From positions 1 through 60,057 of the forward strand of contig SKKH01000050.1 of NCBI GenBank assembly GCA_007121555.1: a stretch of 60,057 nt of DNA. Reading direction: 5' to 3'. Origin of the DNA: Gemmatimonadota bacterium (lineage in GTDB: Bacteria; Gemmatimonadota; Gemmatimonadetes; Longimicrobiales; Gaopeijiaceae). How positions within the stretch are numbered: the first letter of the stretch is position 1; each line of letters starts with the position of its first letter. The notes beneath the pieces were generated by a model. The model worked only from the letters and a program-made list of their open reading frames with translations, did no database searches and had not been told where the DNA came from. Positions 35,034 through 43,433 of the stretch are shown here, in pieces. Made by a program: the position numbers and the translations under genes.

Positions 35034-37803
35034 ACTAGCACAAGACCTCAAGGTCTCCAAGGAGGCCATGCTCTCCCTTCTCCGGGCGATGGGTATTCCT
35101 GTGTCCGATGCGGAGGCACGGGTCAAGGATGCCGATGTGGCCCGCGTGCTTGCACGGGTGGAACGGGAGCGTCGATCGGGTAAGAAGGATGCCTCCGAGG
35201 CGTTGGAAGCCGCGATCGAGGAGTCCCGCTCCACCAAGCGCCGCCGTCGTCGGCGACGCTCGGCGGCGCCGGATCCTGAACCGGCATCAGAGGAGCCCGA
35301 CGCCACGTCGGTCCCCGCCTCGGCTCAGGCCGATAGCGACGACGAGGACGAACCCGAGGCCCTGGAGGCGTCGGAGGAGACCGAGACGGCTGCCGAGGTG
35401 TCCGGAGGTGAGCCCGAGGCGGCCGCCGAAGACCAGCAAGCCGATGAGGTCGCTGTGGAAGCCGATGGCCCGCCGAAGGCCGAGTCCGAGGACGCGCCGA
35501 AGGAGCCCACCCCCTCGGTAGTAGAGGCCGAGGCGGGGGTTGAGGCTGAGGCGGAGTCAGAGCCTGCTGAGGCTGAGGTCGCGGACGAGCCCGAACCAGC
35601 TTCCCAGCCCAAGGCGGCTTCGGAGGAGGGAGACCGGCCCAAACGCCGCCTGAAGGTCCCTTCGGCCCGGGAAAGCGCCGAAGGATCGTCGGCCCGACGC
35701 AAGAAGCCCGCCTCGGCCGCCTCCAAGGACACGGACGACGAAGTGAAGCCGGTGCCGGCCGCCAGCGCGGGTCCGGGAGGGCAGGTCCGCATCCAGGCGG
35801 GTGGCTACACTCGTGATGGACGCAAAAAGGGTAAGAAGAAGGGGAAGCGCCGGAATCGGGTCGACCAGGACGCCGTGCAGGACAACATCCAGCGGGTCAT
35901 GGCCGAGCTCAAGGGCGGTGGAGGCAAGAAGCGCCGCCGCAAGAGCTCCTCGCGGCCCAGTCGGGAAGAGCGGGAGGCCCAGGAGGAGGAGGTTCGCCAG
36001 CAGGAGGAGGAAGAGGCGAAGACCGTTCGGGTCAATGAGTTCCTTACGGTAGCGGAGCTCTCCGAGCTGATCGATACGCCGTCCACCGACCTGGTCAGCG
36101 CGGCCTTCAAGAATCTCGGCCTCATGGTCACGATCAACCAGCGCTTGGACTTCGACCAGATCGAACTTCTTCTCGACGAGTTCAACTACCAGGCCGTCAA
36201 GGAAGAGGAGTACACCGGAGGCGAGGATCAGGAGGAGGAAGAGGTCGAGGATCCCGAACTCCTCAGGCCACGTCCCCCGGTCGTCACGATCATGGGTCAC
36301 GTGGATCACGGAAAGACCCTGCTGCTGGACTCCATTCGGAAGACGAACGTGGTGGCCGGCGAGTCCGGTGGCATCACACAGCACATCGGCGCATATCACG
36401 TCGAACTGGATGGGGATCGATCCATTGCGTTCCTGGATACGCCTGGTCACGCGGCCTTCACGGCGATGCGGGCCCGAGGCGCAGACGTGACGGACATCGT
36501 GGTCCTCGTCGTGGCGGCGGACGATTCCATCATGCCTCAGACGAAGGAGGCAATTTCCCACGCGAAGAACGCGGGTGTGCCCATCGTCGTGGCCATCAAC
36601 AAGATGGACCTTCCCGCTGCGGATCCGATGAAGGTGAAGCAGGAGCTGCTCCAGCACGAAGTCACCGTCGAGGACTTCGGCGGTGAGGTGCTCGTGGCCG
36701 AAATCTCCGCCAAGACGGGGAAGGGCATCGACGACCTCTTGGAGAAGATCCTCCTGCAGGCCGAGCTCCTGGAGCTCCAGGCGAATCCGGACCGGGAGGC
36801 CCAGGGCACCGTCATCGAATCCAAGCTGGACGTGGGGAAGGGAGCGGTCGTCACGGTCCTCGTCCAGAAGGGAACGCTGAGGGTGGGCGACTCCTTCATC
36901 TGCGGAAAGTTCGACGGGAAGGTGCGTGCCATGCTCGACGAGCGAGGCAAGCAGGTGGACTCCGCTCCTCCCGGCCGGCCCGTTCAGATCCTGGGTTCGG
37001 GCGGCGTGCCGCAGGCGGGAGACACCCTCCTGGTCATGGACGCGGATCGCGCGGCCGAGATCGGCCAGACCCGTCAGCGTCTGGAGCGCGAGAAGCAGCT
37101 CCGGATCAAGGACCGAGGCCTGAAGCTGGGTGACTTTGCCCACTTCCTGGCCGAGGGTCAGGTGAGCGTGCTTCCCATCATCGTGAAGGGTGATGTGGAC
37201 GGATCGGTGCAGGCCGTGGCCGACTCCCTCGAGCAGCTCTCCACGGAAGAGGTGCGGGTCGAGATCGTCCATCGAGGGGTCGGTGCCATCAATGAATCCG
37301 ATGTCCTACTGGCCGAGACCGCAGGGGCCGTGATCATCGGCTTTCGGATCCGGCCGGACAGCAATGCGCGGCAGCTCGCCGAGCAGAGCGGAGTCGATAT
37401 TCGAAACTATGAGGTCATCTACGAGGCGGTGGACGATGTGCGCCAGGCCCTCGAGGGAATGCTCGCTCCTGAGGAACGCGAGACCGTCCTGGGTACGGCC
37501 GAGGTTCGAGAGGTTTTCAAGATCTCTCGTGTGGGGACGATCGGAGGCTGCTACGTGACCGATGGAATCATCGACCGGAACAGCCAGGTCCGCCTGATTC
37601 GCGATGGGTCGGTCGTCTACGGCGGCGAGATCGAATCGCTCAAGCGCTTCAAGGACGATGTGAAGCAGGTTCGGGAGGGCTTCGAGTGTGGGATCGGGAT
37701 CGCGAACTTCAACGACCTCAAGGTGGGTGACCTGATCGAGTGCTTCCAGGTGGAGGAGTTCGCCCGAACCCTCGCCAGTACGAGTTCCACAGCCTCCGAC
37801 TGA
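35020..37803 (+). CDS. infB: Translation initiation factor IF-2
   Basis: The initiation GTPase that delivers fMet-tRNA, 927 residues. An IF2N helix bundle (MRVAELAQDLKVSKEAMLSL) starts the protein. A very long, low-complexity region of Ala, Glu, Pro, Lys and Asp (about 50-330) follows, then a second IF2N-like segment (about 335-390). The G domain starts at about residue 420: GHVDHGKT (P-loop), DTPGHAAF (G3) and NKMD (G4) are exact. Domains II-IV, including GTIGGCYVTDGII, are complete. The long disordered linker is typical for high-GC bacteria. Confidence 0.97.
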   Translation: MRVAELAQDLKVSKEAMLSLLRAMGIPVSDAEARVKDADVARVLARVERERRSGKKDASEALEAAIEESRSTKRRRRRRRSAAPDPEPASEEPDATSVPASAQADSDDEDEPEALEASEETETAAEVSGGEPEAAAEDQQADEVAVEADGPPKAESEDAPKEPTPSVVEAEAGVEAEAESEPAEAEVADEPEPASQPKAASEEGDRPKRRLKVPSARESAEGSSARRKKPASAASKDTDDEVKPVPAASAGPGGQVRIQAGGYTRDGRKKGKKKGKRRNRVDQDAVQDNIQRVMAELKGGGGKKRRRKSSSRPSREEREAQEEEVRQQEEEEAKTVRVNEFLTVAELSELIDTPSTDLVSAAFKNLGLMVTINQRLDFDQIELLLDEFNYQAVKEEEYTGGEDQEEEEVEDPELLRPRPPVVTIMGHVDHGKTLLLDSIRKTNVVAGESGGITQHIGAYHVELDGDRSIAFLDTPGHAAFTAMRARGADVTDIVVLVVAADDSIMPQTKEAISHAKNAGVPIVVAINKMDLPAADPMKVKQELLQHEVTVEDFGGEVLVAEISAKTGKGIDDLLEKILLQAELLELQANPDREAQGTVIESKLDVGKGAVVTVLVQKGTLRVGDSFICGKFDGKVRAMLDERGKQVDSAPPGRPVQILGSGGVPQAGDTLLVMDADRAAEIGQTRQRLEREKQLRIKDRGLKLGDFAHFLAEGQVSVLPIIVKGDVDGSVQAVADSLEQLSTEEVRVEIVHRGVGAINESDVLLAETAGAVIIGFRIRPDSNARQLAEQSGVDIRNYEVIYEAVDDVRQALEGMLAPEERETVLGTAEVREVFKISRVGTIGGCYVTDGIIDRNSQVRLIRDGSVVYGGEIESLKRFKDDVKQVREGFECGIGIANFNDLKVGDLIECFQVEEFARTLASTSSTASD

Positions 37804-37842
37804 GGAATCAGCGCAGCGCAAATCAGAACTGGGGAGGCGAGC

Positions 37843-38130
37843 GTGGCCGCAACGGTGGTGGTACTCACCTGGGACCTTTCCATCCCCGGTTGCCGATCCC
37901 TGAAGGAGAAGCGTATGGCGCTCCGGTCTCTCCTGGACCGCCTTCGGAACCGCTTCAACCTTTCGGTGGCCGAAACCGATCTTCAGGACGTTCACGATCG
38001 GGCGCGTGTCACGGCGGTGTTGGTTACTTCGGACAGTCGCCAGGCCGACTCCCTGTCCGATCGAATCGATGGATTCGTCGAAGATGACGGGCGCCTCGTG
38101 ATCGTGTCGTTCCGTCGAGAGCGGGTGTGA
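37843..38130 (+). CDS. YlxP-like protein (DUF503)
   Basis: A 95-residue protein of the DUF503/YlxP family, found between infB and rbfA in many bacteria. The pattern SLKEKRMALRSLLDRLRNRF followed by NLSVAETDLQDVHDRA is typical. It has a small ferredoxin-like alpha/beta fold and a suspected role in ribosome assembly; its biochemical function is not established. The start GTG 37843 has a strong Shine-Dalgarno GGGGAGG (37831-37837). Confidence 0.87.
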   Translation: MAATVVVLTWDLSIPGCRSLKEKRMALRSLLDRLRNRFNLSVAETDLQDVHDRARVTAVLVTSDSRQADSLSDRIDGFVEDDGRLVIVSFRRERV

Positions 38131-38237
38131 TCGCTCGGTGGGATCAGGGGTCCCGCCATCCCTCCCTGGAGTGCCCTCTTTCCCTGCGTCCTGGATCCAC
38201 GATCCAAACCGGGACGGTCTTTCACCAGGAAGCCAAC

Positions 38238-38693
38238 ATGAGTCAGCGCCGCAGGGCCCGTCTGAACGAGCAGTTCAAACGGGAGATCTCCGAGATCCTC
38301 CGCACCCAGGTGCACGATCCGCGCATCGGCGCTCCCACCGTCACCGCGGTCGAGGCGACCCCGGACCTGTGGTCCGCCAAGATCTTCGTGCGGCCGGGCC
38401 CGGCTTCGGAGAAGCCCGACGCCGACGAGCAGCTCCTCGTTGGACTTCGGGCTGCCACCCCGTTCATCCGCCGAACGCTGGGACAGATCCTGACGCTCAG
38501 ACGCGTCCCGGAACTCAGGTTCGAACTCGATGAGACGCTGGACCGGGCTCTTCGGATCGAAGCGATCCTTCGCGAAGTTCTGCCCGGAGAGGGTGAGGCC
38601 GAGGACGAAGAGGCCGGTGAAGACGCGGCCCAGGGGCTTCGGAACGAGCCTGAGGCAGGTGACGGATCCAGCCCGGAGGAAGAGGCCCCGTGA
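38238..38693 (+). CDS. rbfA: Ribosome-binding factor A
   Basis: A KH-like protein that helps mature the 16S rRNA 5' end. It has 151 residues. RARLNEQFKREISEILRTQV, VHDPRIGAPTVTAVE and VPELRFELDETLDRALRIE are the conserved parts. The last 35 residues form an acidic tail that is not part of the conserved core. ATG 38238 has AGGAAG upstream; an open extension to 38127 is not conserved. It overlaps truB by 4 bp (GTGA). Confidence 0.95.
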   Translation: MSQRRRARLNEQFKREISEILRTQVHDPRIGAPTVTAVEATPDLWSAKIFVRPGPASEKPDADEQLLVGLRAATPFIRRTLGQILTLRRVPELRFELDETLDRALRIEAILREVLPGEGEAEDEEAGEDAAQGLRNEPEAGDGSSPEEEAP

Positions 38694-39580
38694 TGGGCAC
38701 CCTTCCCGACGGGCTTCTCCCCGTGGACAAGCCGCCCGGGCCCACCTCGCACGATATGGTTGCTCGAGCCCGGCGCGGACTCAACACACGCCGCATCGGT
38801 CACACTGGAACCCTGGATCCGTTCGCCTCGGGTTTGCTTCTCCTGTGCATCAACCGGGCGACCCGGCTCGTTCCCTACCTGCACGATCTTCCAAAGGAGT
38901 ACGAGGCGGTGGCGCGCCTGGGTCAGGAGACATCCACCCAGGACATCGAGGGTCCGGTGGTCCGGGAGAGCCAGGACTGGAGGGGCCTGGATCGGGGTCG
39001 GATCCTGGAGGCGCTGAAGGCCCTGGAGGGCGACCTGGAGCAGGTGCCTCCGGCGTTCTCCGCGAAGAAGGTGGGCGGAGAGGCGGCATACGAGCGGGCC
39101 CGACGGGGCGAAGAGGTGGTCCTCCCGGCCGTGTCGGTTCGGGTCCACAGGATCGAACTCCTGGCTCTGAATCTCCCCTTCGTTCGCTTCCGGACCTCTG
39201 TTTCCACCGGTACGTACATTCGGGCCCTCGCCCGGGATCTGGGCGTCGAGCTCGGAGTGGGAGCCCACCTGACCGAACTCAGACGAACGGCGATCGGGGG
39301 GTTCTCGGTCGACGATGCGCTGCCTCCCGATGGCCTTGAGGACCCAACGCGAATCAAGGCCGCATGGATCGATCCCCAGGTCGCGGTGGGACATCTCCCC
39401 CGCGTGGATGTGGATGAAGAGGAGGCGGTGCGATTGGCATCGGGGCAACGCCTTCGCTTCGCATCGTCGGTGCGTCCGGAGGGGGCGCCGGTGGCCATCA
39501 TCGCCTCGGGTCGTCTCCTGGCAGTGGGCGAGATCTCGGGCGACTGGCTTCGACCTCGGAGGGTCTTTGTCCAGGAGTAA
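38690..39580 (+). CDS. truB: tRNA pseudouridine(55) synthase
   Basis: Converts U55 in the T-loop of nearly all tRNAs to pseudouridine. It has 296 residues, with GLLPVDKPPGPTSHDMV at the start and the catalytic Asp43 in GHTGTLDPFASGLLLL. YEAVARLGQETSTQDIEG and STGTYIRALARDLG are further conserved blocks. A C-terminal PUA-like part is present. The start is GTG 38690 (rbfA overlap) or ATG 38693. The Shine-Dalgarno GGAGGA is 8 nt before the GTG. Confidence 0.95.
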   Translation: MMGTLPDGLLPVDKPPGPTSHDMVARARRGLNTRRIGHTGTLDPFASGLLLLCINRATRLVPYLHDLPKEYEAVARLGQETSTQDIEGPVVRESQDWRGLDRGRILEALKALEGDLEQVPPAFSAKKVGGEAAYERARRGEEVVLPAVSVRVHRIELLALNLPFVRFRTSVSTGTYIRALARDLGVELGVGAHLTELRRTAIGGFSVDDALPPDGLEDPTRIKAAWIDPQVAVGHLPRVDVDEEEAVRLASGQRLRFASSVRPEGAPVAIIASGRLLAVGEISGDWLRPRRVFVQE

Positions 39581-39587
39581 CGAACCG

Positions 39588-40526
39588 GTGGAGGGCGTTC
39601 GATTCGGCGAGCGGGGGATCCCCTCGGATGGTCGAGGCGCCGTGGTCACCGTCGGGACCTTCGACGGGATCCATCGGGGGCACTGGGAGGTGCTCAAGGA
39701 GATCGAGCGCCGGGCCCGGGTGGGCGCCCGGCGAGCCATCCTCGTCACATTCGATCCCCATCCCCTCCGGATCGTGAAGCCGGACATCGCTCCTCCACTC
39801 CTCACCACGCCGGACGAAAAGAAGGAGATCCTGGCCGAGAGCGGCCTGGACTACGCCGTCTTTCTTCGCTTCACCCCAGCACTGTCCCGGTATCCACCCG
39901 AGCGGTTCGTTCGTGAGATTCTGGTCGAGCGCCTGGGGGTGGAAGAGTTGGTGGTGGGATACGACCACGGGTTCGGAAAGGGACGTTCGGGAGATGCGGA
40001 GACCCTTCGTTCGTTGGGTCGCGAGATGGGATTCCAGGTGGATGTGGTCGCTCCGGTCGCTTTGGGAGACGGACCCATCTCCAGCACCCGGATCCGCAAG
40101 GCTGTGGCCGCTGGAGCCATGGAGTCCGCCCGGGATGCCCTGGGCCGGCCCTATAGCCTGAAGGGCTTCGTGGTACGGGGGGACGGACGGGGGATGGGTC
40201 TGGGATTTCCCACCGCGAACCTCCGGGTAGGCAGTCAGGAGAAGCTGCTCCCCCTTCCCGGCATCTATGCCGTCCGGGGGGTTCTCCGGCGAGGCACGTT
40301 CCCCGGAGCCCTGCACCTGGGTCCCCGGCCTACCTTCGAGGGCTCGAGTCCCAGCATCGAACTTCATCTCATCGACTTCGATGGCGATCTCTACGGGGAG
40401 GAGATCCGCGTCGATTTCGTGCGCCACCTACGGGGAGTCCAACCCTTCGAGTCGGTGGAAGCACTGGTGGCCCAGATGGCCCAAGACGTGGAGGAAGCCC
40501 GAAAGGTGCTTCTTGAGGAACCCTGA
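39588..40526 (+). CDS. ribF: Bifunctional riboflavin kinase/FAD synthetase
   Basis: Makes FMN from riboflavin and FAD from FMN, 312 residues. The N-terminal nucleotidyltransferase has VVTVGTFDGIHRGHWEV, VTFDPHPL, VVGYDHGFGKGRSGD and ISSTRIRKAVAAG. The C-terminal kinase has GRGMGLGFPTANLRV and the late RVDFVRHLRGVQPFESVEAL. Start GTG 39588 has GGAG upstream; the frame is open inside truB, so the exact start is moderately certain. It follows truB by 7 bp, a typical pairing. Confidence 0.93.
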   Translation: MEGVRFGERGIPSDGRGAVVTVGTFDGIHRGHWEVLKEIERRARVGARRAILVTFDPHPLRIVKPDIAPPLLTTPDEKKEILAESGLDYAVFLRFTPALSRYPPERFVREILVERLGVEELVVGYDHGFGKGRSGDAETLRSLGREMGFQVDVVAPVALGDGPISSTRIRKAVAAGAMESARDALGRPYSLKGFVVRGDGRGMGLGFPTANLRVGSQEKLLPLPGIYAVRGVLRRGTFPGALHLGPRPTFEGSSPSIELHLIDFDGDLYGEEIRVDFVRHLRGVQPFESVEALVAQMAQDVEEARKVLLEEP

Positions 40527-40556
40527 CGCACCGCCACAGAGTGCGCCCTGTGCCCC

Positions 40557-40585
40557 TTGAACTGCGAAGTGGGCCGCACTACCTT
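40557..40585 (+). promoter_or_regulatory. Promoter for rpsO
   Basis: TTGAAC (40557-40562), a 17-nt spacer and TACCTT (40580-40585). The transcript would have about 108 nt of leader before the S15 start. That leader contains inverted repeats (GATCC/GGATC near 40596-40611 and GACCG/CGGTC near 40619-40634), possible S15 contact structures. Confidence 0.5.
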
Positions 40586-40699
40586 TGTAGGCTGATCCAT
40601 ATGAGGGATCCAGTACGTGACCGGAGGGGCGGTCCCTGCCGGTTCAGCCCCGTCGGCTTCCCCTGCAGCGTTGACTCTTGCGGAGGCTAAGAGCTTCTG

Positions 40700-40960
40700 A
40701 TGGACGAAATGAAACAAAGCGTGATCGAAAAGTACCAGCTTCACGAGAACGACCGGGGGAGTGCCCCGGTCCAGATCGCCCTCCTCACGAACCGCATCAA
40801 CGATTTGCGGAGTCATTTCGAGGACCACAAGGGAGATCACCACAGCCGCCGCGGCCTACTGAGGATGGTGGGTCGGAGGCGGCGCCTTCTGGAGTATCTG
40901 AAGCGCACCGACCTGGAGCGCTATCGGTCCCTCATCGAAGATCTGGGACTCCGGAAGTAG
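40700..40960 (+). CDS. rpsO: Ribosomal protein S15
   Basis: A 16S rRNA-binding protein of the 30S platform, 86 residues from ATG 40700 (a second ATG lies three codons later). The canonical segments [40 protein letters not shown] and [12 protein letters not shown] are visible. S15 often represses its own mRNA. The 173-bp gap upstream holds a promoter-like sequence and hairpins that could serve that purpose. A strong terminator follows, and pnp comes next, a classic pair. Confidence 0.97.
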   Translation: MDEMKQSVIEKYQLHENDRGSAPVQIALLTNRINDLRSHFEDHKGDHHSRRGLLRMVGRRRRLLEYLKRTDLERYRSLIEDLGLRK

Positions 40961-40961
40961 C

Positions 40962-41009
40962 AGCAACGCACGGCGGCCGGGGGATTTCCCGGTCGCCGTG
41001 TTGCTTTTT
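40962..41009 (+). terminator. Intrinsic terminator after rpsO
   Basis: A long stem-loop. AGCAA pairs with TTGCT, CACGGCG with CGCCGTG, and CCGGG with CCCGG, around a GGATTT loop with one mismatch layer. A T5 run (41005-41009) ends it. It starts right after the rpsO stop and precedes pnp by about 180 bp. Confidence 0.88.
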
Positions 41010-41140
41010 CGCGTTCTACGACCGGTGACGGTCGGCCCAGACCTACTGCTGCTCCGACGGCGCCCTTCCTGCCTGGAAGGTCCCCGGCGGCGCGGCGGTC
41101 GCACCGGCCCCGGCTCTGCAGAGCGCGACTCATCGAACCA

Positions 41141-41173
41141 GGGGAGGGAAGGCCTGATACCCTTCCTCTCCTC
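41141..41173 (+). promoter_or_regulatory. Stem-loop in the pnp leader
   Basis: GGGGAGGGAAGG (41141-41152) pairs with CCTTCC-T-CTCCTC (41161-41173) with one bulged T and a G-U, around the 8-nt loop CCTGATAC. It lies 20 nt before the pnp start codon, where no good Shine-Dalgarno is seen. PNPase autoregulation through a leader stem-loop is known in E. coli; whether it applies here is unknown. Confidence 0.4.
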
Positions 41174-41193
41174 GGACTTATCTCTGCAGTGAC

Positions 41194-43341
41194 ATGGACG
41201 ACACTATGATCCACCGAATCGAACGACAGTTCGCGGGACGAACACTGACTCTGGAAACAGGACGAATGGCCAAGCTGGCCCATGGTTCCTGCCTGGTTCA
41301 GTTCGGCGAAACCGTGGTGCTCTGCACCGCGACCGCCCGGGACCGTCCCACCCATCTCCCCTTCTTCCCCCTCACGGTGGAATATCGGGAGAAGTCCTAC
41401 GCCGCCGGAAAGATTCCCGGCGGGTTCTTCAAGCGTGAGGGTCGTCCGGGGGAGAAGGAGATTCTCTCCGCCCGGCAGATCGACCGACCCATCCGGCCCC
41501 TCTTCCCAGAGGGGTTCATGAACGAGACGCAGGTGGTCTGCAACATCCTCTCGGCGGATCAGGAGAACGACGCCGACGTGCTGGGTCTCCTGGGTGCTTC
41601 CGTTGCCCTGAACCTGTCGAAGATTCCCTTCGACACCCTGGTGGCGGCGGTGCGGATCGGTCGGATCCGCGGAAACTGGATTCTCAACCCCACCTTCCAG
41701 CAGCTTGAGTACTCGGACGTGGATATCGTGGTCGCCGGGTCTCGTGAGGCCCTCCTCATGGTCGAGGGTGGCGCGGTCGAGGTCCCGGAAGCGGAGGTGC
41801 TCGAAGGCCTCGAGGTCGCCCACGAGGGGATCAAGCAGCTCGTGGACATCCAGGTGGAGCTGATCGCCGACCTGCGGCAGGCCACCATGAGCTTCGAGCC
41901 TCAGCTTCCCGACGCCGACCTCAAGGGGCGGGTGCAGGAGATGGCCCGTCCCCGGATCGATGAGGCCATGGCGATCCATGAGAAACAGCAGCGGAACCAG
42001 GCTCTGGCCACCGTCCGTGAAGACGTCACCGACGAGCTCAAGGAGGCACTCTCGCCGGAGGAGTTCGAGAAGGCCGAGGACCAGATCGGTGACATCCTTC
42101 GGGGCATTGAGAAGACGGCCATGCGGGAGTTGATCCTGTCGGAGGGGAGTCGGCCCGATGGTCGGGATCTGGATCAGGTCCGGGATATCTCGTGTGATGT
42201 GGGAATCCTCCCGCGCACCCACGGATCTGCCCTCTTCACCCGGGGTCAGACCCAGGCGCTCGCTGTGGCCACGCTGGGAACCTCCCGCGACGAACAGCGC
42301 ATCGATTCCATCGATGTCCGCGAGGAAGTCAAGAAGTCCTTCATGCTCCACTACAACTTCCCGCCGTTCTGCACCGGAGAGGCCAAGCCCTTCCGCGGCA
42401 CGTCAAGGCGTGAGGTGGGTCATGGGGTTCTGGCGGAGCGGGCCATCCAGCCCCTCCTACCCGCCTATGACGACTTCCCGTACACCATCCGTGTCGTGAG
42501 CGACGTGCTCGAGTCCAACGGGTCGTCTTCCATGGCTTCTGTGTGTGGAACCTCCATGGCGCTCATGGCGGCTGGAGTGCCGGTGTCCGCCGCTTGTGCT
42601 GGGATCGCCATGGGTCTGATCACCGACGGGGAGCGGGTGGCGGTTCTCACCGACATCCTCGGCATGGAGGATGCGCTGGGCGATATGGACTTCAAGATCG
42701 CCGGGACGCGCAAAGGCGTGACCTCCATCCAGATGGACATCAAGGTGGAGGGACTCAGCCGGGAGATCATGGAGGATGCGATGGCCCGAGCCACCAAGGC
42801 CCGGAACCACATCCTCGACATCATGGATGGGACGATCTCCGAGCCTCGCGAGGAGCTTTCGCCCCATGCCCCCCGCATCACCACGATGCAGGTCAATCCC
42901 GAAAAGCTGGGTGAGATCATTGGACCCAAGGGCAAGACGATTCGGGCCATCCAGGACGAGAGTGGCGCCACCATCGAAGTGGACGACTCCGGCCTGGTCA
43001 AGATCGCGTCGGTTACTGGTGAAGGTGCCGACAGGGCCCGCGAGATGATCGAGGCCATCGTCCAGGAGCCGGAAGTGGGTCGGGTCTATGAAGGCCCGGT
43101 GAAGAACACCACCAGCTTCGGCGCCTTCGTTGAGATTCTTCCCGGTGTCGAGGGACTCTGCCACATCTCCGAGTTGAAGGACGAGCGTGTGGAGAAGACC
43201 GAGGACGTGCTCCAGCGCGGCATGATGACTCGGGTCAAGCTGCTGGCGATCGACGAGAAGGGCCGTCTCCGTCTCTCTCGCCGCGCTGCAGTGGAAGAAG
43301 AGGGTGACCTGGTTGCCGAGGTCGAGGCCGCCGGTCGCTGA
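41194..43341 (+). CDS. pnp: Polyribonucleotide nucleotidyltransferase (PNPase)
   Basis: A phosphorolytic 3'-5' exoribonuclease and part of the RNA degradosome in many bacteria, 715 residues. The first RNase PH core starts in GRTLTLETGRMAKLAHGSCL, with IPGGFFKREGRPGEKEIL. The helical linker is at about 230-310. The second core has DGRDLDQVRDISCDVG and GTSRREVGHGVLAERA. KH (IIGPKGKTIRAIQ) and S1 (TTSFGAFVEILPGVEGLCH) domains follow. ATG 41194 is used, with ATG 41206 as an alternative. Confidence 0.97.
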   Translation: MDDTMIHRIERQFAGRTLTLETGRMAKLAHGSCLVQFGETVVLCTATARDRPTHLPFFPLTVEYREKSYAAGKIPGGFFKREGRPGEKEILSARQIDRPIRPLFPEGFMNETQVVCNILSADQENDADVLGLLGASVALNLSKIPFDTLVAAVRIGRIRGNWILNPTFQQLEYSDVDIVVAGSREALLMVEGGAVEVPEAEVLEGLEVAHEGIKQLVDIQVELIADLRQATMSFEPQLPDADLKGRVQEMARPRIDEAMAIHEKQQRNQALATVREDVTDELKEALSPEEFEKAEDQIGDILRGIEKTAMRELILSEGSRPDGRDLDQVRDISCDVGILPRTHGSALFTRGQTQALAVATLGTSRDEQRIDSIDVREEVKKSFMLHYNFPPFCTGEAKPFRGTSRREVGHGVLAERAIQPLLPAYDDFPYTIRVVSDVLESNGSSSMASVCGTSMALMAAGVPVSAACAGIAMGLITDGERVAVLTDILGMEDALGDMDFKIAGTRKGVTSIQMDIKVEGLSREIMEDAMARATKARNHILDIMDGTISEPREELSPHAPRITTMQVNPEKLGEIIGPKGKTIRAIQDESGATIEVDDSGLVKIASVTGEGADRAREMIEAIVQEPEVGRVYEGPVKNTTSFGAFVEILPGVEGLCHISELKDERVEKTEDVLQRGMMTRVKLLAIDEKGRLRLSRRAAVEEEGDLVAEVEAAGR

Positions 43342-43363
43342 TGACGGCAGACCGTGGGATGGA

Positions 43364-43407
43364 CGGCCGGGAGGGGAGGGCGCTTCGGCGCCCTCCCCTC
43401 CCGGCCG
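43364..43407 (+). terminator. Perfect 20-bp UUCG hairpin after pnp
   Basis: The arms 43364-43383 and 43388-43407 are perfectly complementary over 20 bp and almost all G/C. The TTCG loop is closed by C-G, the exceptionally stable C(UUCG)G tetraloop. A partial T/C-rich sequence (CTTCTCGTTT) follows. It is consistent with a terminator and with protection of the pnp mRNA 3' end. Confidence 0.8.
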
Positions 43408-43433
43408 CTTCTCGTTTCAGGGGATCAGCGAAG

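Noticed and set aside
43341..43433. Start of the M16 peptidase at the ATG overlapping the pnp stop
   Set aside because: It would translate through the perfect 20-bp hairpin into Arg/Pro/Gly-rich sequence absent from the family; ATG 43434 is preferred.
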